Below are positions 33,967 through 42,832 of a DNA stretch of 64,000 nt, in pieces. Under the pieces are notes generated by a model, which saw only the letters and a list, made by a program, of their open reading frames with translations, searched no databases and was not told the DNA's origin. How positions within the stretch are numbered: the stretch's first letter is position 1; the number at the start of each line of letters is the position of its first letter. Source of the stretch: Bryobacter sp. (GTDB taxonomy: Bacteria; Acidobacteriota; Terriglobia; Bryobacterales; Bryobacteraceae); assembly GCA_022843625.1 (NCBI GenBank), contig JALHNH010000031.1:16243-80242 (forward strand), written 5' to 3'. The translations under genes were made by a program, and so were the position numbers.

Positions 33967-35604
33967 GTGAGAGCATTACTGATTCTGTTGGCAGCCGTGT
34001 GGACATTGCATGGCGAAGACTGGCAGAAGATCAACGCGGGTCCCTTTGAAATCTACACGTCAGGTGACGTGAAGGCGGCCAAGGTCTTGCTCGGCACGCT
34101 GGAGCAAATGCGCGGGCAATTTGGCGATCTGTTGGGGCTGACAGACCCGAAGCCACTGTGGCCGGTGCGGATTGTGATTGCCAAAGGACAGCGCCCGGGC
34201 AAGCTGATGCTCACCTCCAATGTACACAGCCTGCTGCTGGGCGACGCGGTGATGACGCAGGCTCAGAAGCGCGAGATGTTGCAACTATTGCTCGACACGA
34301 ATGCGGGGCCGCTTGAGCCGACGCTTGAGGATGCTGTCCTGACAGTTCTGAGCAGCATCGACGCTGAGCGGGTTCGCGTGACGGTGGGAGCACTGCCTGC
34401 AGCCGACAAGCAGACTGCGGATTGGGTGCTAATGCAATACCTGGTAACCAACGATACCTATCGCGGACGAGTACGCGTTTTCTTGTCGAACCTGATGAAG
34501 GGCACCGACAAACCGACAGCGCTACGCAACGGATTTGAAAAAGAAGAAGCCGAATTGCGCGCAGAAGCTACAACCGCGCGCTCAGCATTTGTGCCGGTCA
34601 CCTATAGCGCGAGACCCATCTTGCCGGAGCGGGATTACCGGGCTCGCGAAATCGAAGTGGGTATGGGCCGCTTGCAGTTGGCCATTGCCCAGTTGACGGA
34701 CGAGAAGTTACGCGACGGTGCACGGCGAGTTTGTTCAGCTCAGTCTGCGGCAGAACCTGAAGCGCAGGCTTGCGTGGCAGCAGCCTATGCGCTGGACGGC
34801 AAACCCGACCTGGCGGCGATCGAAGCAGAGAAAGCACTTACGATCCCTCGTATGCTTTACCTTGCGGCAGTGGGCCAGCCGGACCGTCTGAAGCATCAGC
34901 AACATCTCTTTACGGCCTTGCAACTGAAGGTGATCTATCCGGAGGCCGCGCTCGCGTTTGCATCGAAAGAGAATGATCCCATCAAGGCGCACAAAGCTCT
35001 GAAGGATGCTTCCAGCGCAGCGCTGCGGGATGCAAAGTATCAGGGGCAACTCGCCAAGTGGGCACAGGCCGCCGGGCTCTTTACCGAGGAGTCAAAGGCC
35101 TGGGCGGCGGCTGAGCGCGCGGCATTTGATCCGACAGAGAAAGAAGCCTTGAGGCAGTTGCGTCTTGGTGCACAAGATCGTCGCTACGAGGCCGAAGCTC
35201 AGGCCCGGCGAGATGCTGAGGCGGCGAGGATCAAGGATATTGAACGGGTGAAGCAGGAGAGTTTGCGGCGCGTGAGAGAAGCTGAAGCGAAGGCGCGTGG
35301 CCAGATGGTGCCGCTTGAACCGGGAACTAAAGTTGAGCAATGGTGGGACGGTGAAACACCGACCGGGACTCTGGTTGGCGTTCTGACAAGGGTGGATTGT
35401 ATGGGCGGCGGCAAAGCGCGATTTGCGATTCGGGATAGCGCTGGGAAGGTGGTGCTTTATGATGTGGAGAACCCTGCGAAGCTGGTGTTGAGCGGAGCGG
35501 GCGCGGAGACCTTCAGCTTCAGTTGTGGAGTTCAAAAGCAACCACGTAAGGTGAAGGCAGGATTCAAGGAGAAGAAATTGCTGGCCATGGAATTGTTGCC
35601 TTAG
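33967..35604 (+). CDS. Secreted helical protein of unknown function
   Basis: 545 residues beginning at GTG 33967 with signal peptide MRALLILLAAVWTLHG. The N-terminal part (DWQKINAGPFEIYTSGD) resembles the start of DUF1570/MA-type secreted proteins, but no HExxH motif is visible. Residues about 210-400 look TPR-like. A charged coiled coil spans about 405-455 (RRDAEAARIKDIERVKQESL). A short beta domain with two cysteines ends the chain (VDCMGGG, FSCGVQ). No function is recognised. The MFS gene starts at the next base. Confidence 0.85.
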   Translation: MRALLILLAAVWTLHGEDWQKINAGPFEIYTSGDVKAAKVLLGTLEQMRGQFGDLLGLTDPKPLWPVRIVIAKGQRPGKLMLTSNVHSLLLGDAVMTQAQKREMLQLLLDTNAGPLEPTLEDAVLTVLSSIDAERVRVTVGALPAADKQTADWVLMQYLVTNDTYRGRVRVFLSNLMKGTDKPTALRNGFEKEEAELRAEATTARSAFVPVTYSARPILPERDYRAREIEVGMGRLQLAIAQLTDEKLRDGARRVCSAQSAAEPEAQACVAAAYALDGKPDLAAIEAEKALTIPRMLYLAAVGQPDRLKHQQHLFTALQLKVIYPEAALAFASKENDPIKAHKALKDASSAALRDAKYQGQLAKWAQAAGLFTEESKAWAAAERAAFDPTEKEALRQLRLGAQDRRYEAEAQARRDAEAARIKDIERVKQESLRRVREAEAKARGQMVPLEPGTKVEQWWDGETPTGTLVGVLTRVDCMGGGKARFAIRDSAGKVVLYDVENPAKLVLSGAGAETFSFSCGVQKQPRKVKAGFKEKKLLAMELLP

Positions 35605-36807
35605 ATGAACGCTGCAAACCGGTGGTGGGTGGTTGCGATCTTCTATTTATCCTCAAGCATCAACTATCTGGACCGCCAGATTCTTGCTGCCGTCTCTCCT
35701 GCCTTCATGAACGAGTTCCATTTGAACTACGAGCAGTACGGGTGGATTCTGACCGGCTTCGGCTTGATATACATGCTGAGTTCTCCCGTGATGGGATGGT
35801 TTCTCGACAAGGTGGGCCTGAATTTTGGAACCTCAGCCGCGCTGGCCTGGTGGAGCATTGCCGGCATGGCACGTGGGTTCACATCAGGCCTGAGCGGTCT
35901 GATCGCCACTCACAGTTTGATGGCGGTAGGAGAATCGGCGGGAATCCCCTCTACAGCAAAAGCGGCGCAAACTTACCTCAAGCAGGAGGAACGCGCCATC
36001 GGCAGCTCCATGTCGCAACTGGGCCTGGTGCTTGGGGGCTTGCTGGCAACGATCATTGCGAATTACTGCATCAACAATTGGGGATGGAGAAGCGCATTCT
36101 TCGCAGCCGGCTGGCTGGGATTTCTCTGGATTCCTCTGTGGTGGTGGGCCTCAAAGAAGGCACCAACACAACCGGCAAGTATTGAGTCTAGCGGCTTTAA
36201 CGTCCGTAGCATCCTGAAGCTTCCTCAAACCTGGGGCTTCGTCGTAGCCAACATTCTTTCACTTGGGATCTTTCTGTTCTGGACCTTCTGGACCAATCAC
36301 TACTTCGTGAAAACCTTTGGGATGTCGGTGCAGGATGCAAACAACCTCTCTCCTCTCCTGCAGGCAATTTCACTGGTTGGTTCCTTCCTCGGTGGTTGGG
36401 CATCGATGCAGCTGATCCGCAGAGGCTGGGCTCCGTTGGCAGCCAGGCGGCGTGTTTATCTTTTCGGAGCGATTGGAATGATGTTGTCGGCCGTCGTACC
36501 GCTGGCTCCGAGTGTGACGTGGGCTGTGGTCTTCATCTCGTTAAGCTATTTCGCATCTTCAGCCGCAAGCGTAAATTTGTATACGATGCCGCTCGATGCC
36601 TATGGGGGGAGCAGCGCGGCGTTTAGTGTTTCATTGCTTACCGGTGGCTATGGCCTTTTGCAGCTCTTCGCGTATCCATTAATCGGCAGAATCGCAGACC
36701 AACATGGATTTGCACCGATCTGCATCGCCATTGCGTTTCCTCCGCTGCTTGCCTATCTCATTCTGGAGCTGACCAAGCCTCGTGCCTCGCAGACGCTACG
36801 TACTTAG
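35605..36807 (+). CDS. MFS transporter, ACS/hexuronate-like family
   Basis: 400 residues with about 12 membrane helices. The N-terminus NAANRWWVVAIFYLSSSINYLDRQILAAV is typical of anion:cation symporters (hexuronate and phthalate types), with the D-R-Q signature after helix 1. The loop 2-3 motif is GWFLDKVG. It likely imports a carboxylate or sugar acid. It begins immediately after the preceding stop (35604) and overlaps the glycosyltransferase start by 26 nt. The substrate cannot be read. Confidence 0.93.
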   Translation: MNAANRWWVVAIFYLSSSINYLDRQILAAVSPAFMNEFHLNYEQYGWILTGFGLIYMLSSPVMGWFLDKVGLNFGTSAALAWWSIAGMARGFTSGLSGLIATHSLMAVGESAGIPSTAKAAQTYLKQEERAIGSSMSQLGLVLGGLLATIIANYCINNWGWRSAFFAAGWLGFLWIPLWWWASKKAPTQPASIESSGFNVRSILKLPQTWGFVVANILSLGIFLFWTFWTNHYFVKTFGMSVQDANNLSPLLQAISLVGSFLGGWASMQLIRRGWAPLAARRRVYLFGAIGMMLSAVVPLAPSVTWAVVFISLSYFASSAASVNLYTMPLDAYGGSSAAFSVSLLTGGYGLLQLFAYPLIGRIADQHGFAPICIAIAFPPLLAYLILELTKPRASQTLRT

Positions 36808-38332
36808 CTTCGCCAATGGCCCTCAAGACCGCGTGGTATCGATGCGGAGAGAACTCAACGCGATCCTGCCGGGCTTCGAACATCGCGAAATAGAGCTTTT
36901 GCCGGGCGAGAGCGCCGGCAGCCTGTGGCTTCGGCTGATGCGGGACTTTGCTCCATTCTCGATTGCCCACACAGCGGCATTGCTTGGCCCTGACACAAAC
37001 CAAAGCGTATTCAGGGCCGCGCTGGCGCTAGCGCCCACACGAATGCTGGCCTACGACTCGCACGGAGAGCGCTACCACCTAAGCTGGAAATCGCCCGTCA
37101 GTTCCCTGCTCTTCTGCAAGGGTTGGCCTGTGGATCAAATCCACTTGCGGCCCTGGCGGGACAACACTCTCCATTACCCCGAGATCTTGGAACTTCCAGG
37201 CCGCCCGGCAGAGCCCGCAAAGAAAACCGTAGCTATCCTCTCGCCCTACTTGCCCTGGCCTTTAAGCCATGGAGGTGCCGTACGCATCTACAATCTGCTC
37301 AAGGTGTGTTCGAGTCATTACAACCTGCATCTGCTCGCCTTTTCCGAGTCTAAAGACGCTGCCGAGCTTGGCCCGCTTAAAGAGATCTGTTGTGGGGTGA
37401 CCCTTGTGCAGAAGCCGGAATTCCGGCGCTTGCGTTGGGCCAGCCTGCGTCCCGCGGAAGTAGTTGAATATGACACCCCGGCAATGCATGAAGCGTTGCG
37501 AAGCGTAAAGCGTGACCTCTTGCAAACCGAGTTTACGCAAGTTGCCGGCTACGGAGGCGATGTCCTGGTAGAACACGACGTAACGATGGATCTGGCGGCT
37601 CAGGAGCATGCCCGGCTGGGCTCATGGTCGAGTTGGTGGAGTCTACGCCGCTGGCAAACATTTGAGCGAAAAGCACTCACGAAATTCAGAGGCGTTGTGG
37701 TGATGAGCGAAAAAGATCGCCTCGCGATTGGGGGCCGGGTGATCCCGAACGGCGTCGATCTGGAACGCTATATTCCCGAGCCAGAACAAAATGGGGCCCG
37801 CATGTTGTTTATCGGGAGCTTCCGGCACTTCCCAAATGCCCTTGCGTTTCGCTTTCTGCTGGAAGAGTTCTGGCCGAAGCTCAAGAACTTGCTGCCAGAA
37901 GCAACGCTCGATGTAGTTGCCGGGCCAAGCCCTGATCTCTACTATCCCTTTGGATCGATCCCGTCAGCTGAAGGCGTGAAGCTGCATTCGTTTGTCAGCG
38001 ATGTCCGGCCACTCTACAATGCCGCCAACCTGGTTCTGATTCCAACTCCCGTATCGGCCGGAACCAACATCAAGGCGCTGGAGGCTATGGCGATGGAGCG
38101 GGCCATGTTGAGTACCCCAAGTGGAGTTAACGGATTGGAACTCAAGCACGGCCAAGATGTCTGGATTGCCGAAGGCGCACAAGCCTTTGCTGACGCAGCG
38201 GCTCGGTTGTTACAAGACCCGCACCTGCGCCAGAGCCTGGCCCGCAAGGCTCGCGCAGTGGTAGCGGCAAACTTCGATTGGCGTGCGATTGGGCGCGAGC
38301 AGGAGGCCTTATGGGAAAGCCTGTTGTCCTGA
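36782..38332 (+). CDS. GT4-type glycosyltransferase
   Basis: 516 residues from GTG 36782; ATG 36842 is the alternative. About 140 N-terminal residues are unassigned. Then ILSPYLPWPLSHGGAVRIYN marks the GT-B acceptor domain. The donor side shows VIPNGVDLERYIPEP, LFIGSFRHFPNALAFRFL, LHSFVSDVRPLYNAANLVLIP and SAGTNIKALEAMAMERAML, characteristic of GT4. It likely transfers a sugar in envelope or exopolysaccharide synthesis. It overlaps MFS by 26 nt and GNAT by 22 nt, so the three are one operon. Confidence 0.91.
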   Translation: MPRRRYVLSFANGPQDRVVSMRRELNAILPGFEHREIELLPGESAGSLWLRLMRDFAPFSIAHTAALLGPDTNQSVFRAALALAPTRMLAYDSHGERYHLSWKSPVSSLLFCKGWPVDQIHLRPWRDNTLHYPEILELPGRPAEPAKKTVAILSPYLPWPLSHGGAVRIYNLLKVCSSHYNLHLLAFSESKDAAELGPLKEICCGVTLVQKPEFRRLRWASLRPAEVVEYDTPAMHEALRSVKRDLLQTEFTQVAGYGGDVLVEHDVTMDLAAQEHARLGSWSSWWSLRRWQTFERKALTKFRGVVVMSEKDRLAIGGRVIPNGVDLERYIPEPEQNGARMLFIGSFRHFPNALAFRFLLEEFWPKLKNLLPEATLDVVAGPSPDLYYPFGSIPSAEGVKLHSFVSDVRPLYNAANLVLIPTPVSAGTNIKALEAMAMERAMLSTPSGVNGLELKHGQDVWIAEGAQAFADAAARLLQDPHLRQSLARKARAVVAANFDWRAIGREQEALWESLLS

Positions 38333-38724
38333 GAGAAGGTGTGGCCGAGGATTGGGCAAAGTTTCGCGATTTGATTGCCGTCAGTGCTGGGGCAGCAACC
38401 TGGGCAGACGGCTATCCGTCGCTGGTGGCCGAGATCGACAACCAGCTCGCCGGCTTTGCCCTGTACCGGGTAATAGCAGGCGAAGGCGAGTTGCTGAATC
38501 TTGCCGTGCACCCATCAGCCAGACGCAGCGGTGTGGGCAGGGCCTTGCTGCAACAGATGATGCAACTCGCTGAGCTTTGGCACCTTGAAGTTCGTGAATC
38601 GAACATGGCCGCAATCGGTCTTTATCGATCGCTGGGTTTCGTGCAGGTGGGAAGGCGCTCTGCATACTACGCGGATGGCGAAGCAGCAATTTTGTTTTCT
38701 GCTGAGGGGTTGTCACCAAAGTGA
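38311..38724 (+). CDS. GNAT-family N-acetyltransferase, RimI-like
   Basis: 137 residues. ATG 38311 is preceded by AGGAGG at 38301-38306 and sits inside the 3' end of the glycosyltransferase. The acetyl-CoA-binding motif is VHPSARRSGVGRALLQQMM, and the C-terminal half has VRESNMAAIGLYRSLGFVQVG, both typical of ribosomal-protein-alanine acetyltransferase-like GNATs. The target is not known. Confidence 0.93.
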   Translation: MGKPVVLREGVAEDWAKFRDLIAVSAGAATWADGYPSLVAEIDNQLAGFALYRVIAGEGELLNLAVHPSARRSGVGRALLQQMMQLAELWHLEVRESNMAAIGLYRSLGFVQVGRRSAYYADGEAAILFSAEGLSPK

Positions 38725-38800
38725 AATAGTGTTAAGACTATGGGCAACGGCAGGTCAGACAGCCTTGCCGGTGGATTCCAAATCAAGGAGGAACCATCCT

Positions 38801-39034
38801 ATGACGTTATTGAATGATGAAGAAATAAAGACTCAGCTCATGAATCTGGACCCGGAATTTCGCCGAGTGGCGACGCAGCATTCCGACTACTCGCGGCTTC
38901 TGCATGAGCTTGAGACGAAGTCCCATTTGAGCGAAGCCGAGCTGGCAGAAGAAGCACGTTTGAAGCGGATCAAACTTGCCTTAAAGGATCAGATGCAAGC
39001 GATGGTTTCACACTACGCGACTCAACCTGTTTAA
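38801..39034 (+). CDS. DUF465 (YdcH-like) small protein
   Basis: 77 residues, all helical, with NLDPEFRRVATQHSDYSRLL followed by LSEAELAEEARLKRIKLALK, the DUF465 pattern of a helical hairpin. AAGGAGG at 38785-38791, 9 nt upstream, fixes ATG 38801. A longer frame upstream overlaps the GNAT gene and is not supported. Function in the family is unknown; the strong ribosome-binding site suggests high expression. A GC-rich inverted repeat follows 15 nt after the stop. Confidence 0.92.
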   Translation: MTLLNDEEIKTQLMNLDPEFRRVATQHSDYSRLLHELETKSHLSEAELAEEARLKRIKLALKDQMQAMVSHYATQPV

Positions 39035-39049
39035 GAATTGAAATCAAGC

Positions 39050-39078
39050 CCGGCCCCAATCGATTGTGTTGGGGCCGG
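39050..39078 (+). terminator. GC-rich inverted repeat, probable terminator without U-tract
   Basis: CCGGCCCCAA at 39050-39059 pairs perfectly with TTGGGGCCGG at 39069-39078 around a 9-nt loop. It follows the DUF465 stop. There is no T-run afterwards, so termination may be weak or rho-assisted; alternatively it protects the 3' end from exonucleases. Confidence 0.6.
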
Positions 39079-39149
39079 TAGTGTGTAAGGTGGCCAGTGG
39101 TGCGGACATCGTACAATCAAGAGAAATCCTAACCGAGAGACTAACCATT

Positions 39150-42100
39150 GTGAAGAATCACTGGATCGTGTTCAGTCTGCTCTCGGGTCTAGCCCTGTCG
39201 CAAGTTCCATCGAGCAAATCAAAAGTTGTGAGTGGCCGCCTGTACCGGCTCCACATTAGCGCCTGGCCTGAGAGCCCGAAGCGTGTCGCGATCCGGCATG
39301 CTGGCAAAGAATTGGCCGCAAAGACACTCAGCCCCTTCGACCCGGACTGGACGATGTATTGGCGAGCCAGCAGCACTGAGGCACCCGTTGCCGATGCCGC
39401 GATTCAGTTGGAAGCAGTTGAAGATCCCCTGGCGATTGAATCTTCCTCCAACGCACTTCACCCCGTAGCAATAGAGCTGGATCGCGACTATCATGCCCTT
39501 GCCGACGAGCGTCCATTCTTTACCGGCAAACCAGAAGAGGGGATTCACTGGTACCGCTTGAAGAACTCGGCAAACGCCCCCCGGATCGCTTATCTAAGCG
39601 TTGAAGTTGGGGACCGCGAATTGCCAAGCGACATTGAGACCTTCATTCTCGGTGAAAACCAAACATTGAAGCCGTACCGTGTGGGCGGCTATTCGTATCT
39701 GCCCGAGGCGACACAAACGATGCCGGGGCTATCCAGCTTTCGAGTTAGAAAACTGGAACCGGGTGGGGAGTACCTCCTGCGCGTTGCCGCAAATCATCCA
39801 GCCTACACTTTGCGGCTGAGAAGCTATTCGAGCAGCGAGAAGCGCAGCCCTGCTCAAGCAATTGAGATGGGAATGGACTTTCTAGCCAGCATGGGTGCAG
39901 CCTGGCACGCAAATGTTCCGCGGCGGGGAGCTGTCGCAAGTCGCGAGACGTTGCCGCATGGGGAGATCCAAGGTTGTGTAGCCTGCCACCCAACCGTGTT
40001 TACGATGCGCGGCTATGACACCGCGCTCAAGAATGGATTCCGGGATGTGAACCCGCTAGCCCGTCAGATGCTGATCGATCAGTTGCAGAATCATCCTAGG
40101 CCCTTCCCCGGACATCCCGGCGTAAATTGGACACGTACAATCTTTTCAGCCCGCGCGATTTCTTCGCGAGTGAGCCCCTGGACCGCTACCCTGTTGCCAT
40201 ACCTGAAATTGACCGGGACAACGCATTGGGAGGAAGAAGCCGATGGGGCAGCGCCGAATGTAAGCCCCTTCGAGATTGCCTACTCACGCTATCTCGCGTT
40301 GAAAGAACCCGAGATCGCATTGCAGATCGAGCGGCAGCCCGCAAAGAATCTAATCGACCTCAACTGGAAGATTGTCGGTATGGCAGCGCTGGGCAAGCCC
40401 ACCGGGGCACTAGTCGAAACGCTATTCGAATGGCAAAGGCAGGATGGCCTGTTGCCCCTGCATTTTGACAAGAACGAAGCAGGAGCGGAATTCATTACCT
40501 GGCACTCGCTCTGGGCGCTAGCCAAAGCAGACTTGCAACTCAACGATACGAGGGTGAAGCGTCTTTACGATCTTTGTCTATCGAGGCAAAAGCCGAGTGG
40601 CGAATGGCAAGGGGAGTCGTCGCACAAAGCCTTTGATACTCCCTTTCGGGATACGCAGTTTGCGGTAATGGCCTTGAGTGAGTTGTCGAGGCAAACGCCA
40701 GCGGCTACAGTCGCAACTCCTTCCATGCCCGAAGCAGGTAAAGCAGGAGCACTCGCCCGTGCGCGCGAGTTGCGCCGCATTGGGGATCGCGCCGAGATAC
40801 AACGGCTGCTCGAGAGCAGTCTTGCCGTGGAGAGGCTAGCCGGTATTCGGGTCTTCTGGAGCCACTTTCGAAATCTGACCAACGATCGCGAATTGCTGGC
40901 CAGCATCATCCGGGTTGCTGAGGACAAGGAGCCGATCTTGCGCTTCTATGCCGCCAATGCCCTCGCACGCTGGTATGGCTGGCAGGCAGACCAAACCGAA
41001 ATGGCGACAGCGATTCTGAGAACAGTAAGCTCGCGAATCGCAATCGAGACCGACAGCACGGTCAAGGGTGCCTGGAAGCAAGCCCTCTATACGATGATCG
41101 ACGAGAATGAAGGCTATCTCGCCACCTGGAATTCCCAGATCGCCGACGAGGGCGAACAGGAGAAAACACTGGAAGGGCTCGCAGCGCGCCGCAAACGGGT
41201 ACAGGAAGCTTTGGCAGTAGTTTTGAGTTCCGCTGGCCCGCGCGCGAAAGAGTCCCTTTTGCAGGCGCTGTGGGATCACCCGCAACGCCATGCCGGATTG
41301 CCTCCCGATCTGGCCGACCGGAGCGAAGTGGTTTTGCCGGCCTACTTTACCGAGTACGCGCAGGGCGTCGACACGCTGCATCGGGGCGGCTATGAGCCAC
41401 ATCTGCAAACTGCAGCTTTTCGCTACAGAACTGCAAACCGCTTCTTCAAGACTCGCGTTGGAAACGACAGCGAGCTGCCCGATCTTGGCGAGGTAGAGCC
41501 TACTCTCGAATTCGAGCTTCTACTGTGCCTCAAGAGCGGTGATGGGGTCCTGGTGCGTAGCACGCTCAACGCTCTAAGCGTCTTTCCCGCGGGATTGAGC
41601 GGCCGCCTTGCTATTGCAGTGGTTGGCTTGGCTGCCGGCCCACACGCACAGGACGTTCGCTTTGTTTTCGAAAACGATGTTCGCGGCAGGTTGAAACTCG
41701 AACAGCCGATTGAGTTCGAGAAGGCGCTAGTGCAGGCTCTGCTGGGAGCACTGAAGCCAGGGAATGCCGATGCGCTTGAGACACTTTTGCCCGCATTGGC
41801 GGCCGTAACGCCAGGCGAAGGTCTGAGCCGGAATCCTGATCTGCAGGGACGCATGGAGAGCCTCTTGCTGCGTCCTGAAGGTGTCCCGCTGGCAAAGGCA
41901 TTGGCGGCAAGTGCAGTATTCCCTCACATTGCAGACGGGCCGCTGATTCGTACAACGATGATGGAAGCGCTCAGTTCGGGAGACCGTGCACTTGAAACCG
42001 CTGCAGTCGAGATTTTCGTAAAAAGCTATATCGCCGAGCCCACCAACCCTGTCCTGGGCAAACAATTTGCCGACAAAGCCCAGGGACTGGTTCGACGGCG

Positions 42101-42719
42101 GATGCTCGATTCGCTGGACCCGTCGCGGTTCTCGCTGCGCCTCTCAGCGCTCAACCGCTACAATCCCGGCCGTGATGTGGTGCTGCCCGAGGACGCCAAC
42201 CTCTTCAGCTCGGACGTCGCGCAGCATCTGATTTCAATTGGCATGAAGGATCAAGACCAACAGGTGCGCCGCGCTGCATCGGAGCTCGTTTGGAACCACG
42301 CGGAGCTGACCCGGTTTCGAGGGGCTGCCGGAAAGCAAGAATTGCCGCAGCCAGACTATGAATACTTCAAACAAAGAGTGCAGCCCATTCTGACCAAAGT
42401 CACCGGAGACGGCCGCGCTTGTGTTTTGTGCCACTCCACTCAAGGCAAATTCCCGTTGCGCATGGCGGGTAAAGGCGGCTTCAATGAAGCGCAATCGCTG
42501 TTCAATTTCAACTCCGTATTGCGGGAAGTCAACCTGGCAGAACCTCAGCGAAGTCTGCTGCTGCTAAAGCCAACCCGGCCGAACGACAATGCTGGCGATC
42601 CTGCACTGCACACCAGCACCCACGGAGGTGGTACTCGCTGGGGCAAAAGCACGCGCGAGGCGTCAGCATCTGAAGAATATGAGACGATCCTCAACTGGAT
42701 CCGCGGGGCGAGGCATTAA
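39150..42719 (+). CDS. Large secreted HEAT-like protein with two c-type heme motifs
   Basis: About 1,189 residues from GTG 39150, giving signal peptide KNHWIVFSLLSGLALSQ. One CxxCH motif lies in the first third (GCVACHPT) and another near the end (RACVLCHSTQGKFPL). Between them is a long helical region (LARARELRRIGDRAEIQRLL, EPILRFYAANALARWYGW) resembling HEAT repeats. The last heme-like block continues to a conserved-looking GDPALHTSTHGGGTRWG. The order helical repeats plus cytochrome motif recalls dehydrogenase-associated proteins of Planctomycetes and Acidobacteria. The function is unknown; if both CxxCH sites carry heme it may transfer electrons. Confidence 0.85.
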   Translation: MKNHWIVFSLLSGLALSQVPSSKSKVVSGRLYRLHISAWPESPKRVAIRHAGKELAAKTLSPFDPDWTMYWRASSTEAPVADAAIQLEAVEDPLAIESSSNALHPVAIELDRDYHALADERPFFTGKPEEGIHWYRLKNSANAPRIAYLSVEVGDRELPSDIETFILGENQTLKPYRVGGYSYLPEATQTMPGLSSFRVRKLEPGGEYLLRVAANHPAYTLRLRSYSSSEKRSPAQAIEMGMDFLASMGAAWHANVPRRGAVASRETLPHGEIQGCVACHPTVFTMRGYDTALKNGFRDVNPLARQMLIDQLQNHPRPFPGHPGVNWTRTIFSARAISSRVSPWTATLLPYLKLTGTTHWEEEADGAAPNVSPFEIAYSRYLALKEPEIALQIERQPAKNLIDLNWKIVGMAALGKPTGALVETLFEWQRQDGLLPLHFDKNEAGAEFITWHSLWALAKADLQLNDTRVKRLYDLCLSRQKPSGEWQGESSHKAFDTPFRDTQFAVMALSELSRQTPAATVATPSMPEAGKAGALARARELRRIGDRAEIQRLLESSLAVERLAGIRVFWSHFRNLTNDRELLASIIRVAEDKEPILRFYAANALARWYGWQADQTEMATAILRTVSSRIAIETDSTVKGAWKQALYTMIDENEGYLATWNSQIADEGEQEKTLEGLAARRKRVQEALAVVLSSAGPRAKESLLQALWDHPQRHAGLPPDLADRSEVVLPAYFTEYAQGVDTLHRGGYEPHLQTAAFRYRTANRFFKTRVGNDSELPDLGEVEPTLEFELLLCLKSGDGVLVRSTLNALSVFPAGLSGRLAIAVVGLAAGPHAQDVRFVFENDVRGRLKLEQPIEFEKALVQALLGALKPGNADALETLLPALAAVTPGEGLSRNPDLQGRMESLLLRPEGVPLAKALAASAVFPHIADGPLIRTTMMEALSSGDRALETAAVEIFVKSYIAEPTNPVLGKQFADKAQGLVRRRMLDSLDPSRFSLRLSALNRYNPGRDVVLPEDANLFSSDVAQHLISIGMKDQDQQVRRAASELVWNHAELTRFRGAAGKQELPQPDYEYFKQRVQPILTKVTGDGRACVLCHSTQGKFPLRMAGKGGFNEAQSLFNFNSVLREVNLAEPQRSLLLLKPTRPNDNAGDPALHTSTHGGGTRWGKSTREASASEEYETILNWIRGARH

Positions 42720-42832
42720 AGCACCATTCAAAACCATCTTGAAGAACTTGGTTGCAGCCATCGGCCAGCCTATCTCTTTAAAAAGCCGCTGCCGGAAGTA
42801 CAGGCACTTACGCTCTTGAGCAAACCTAAGGC

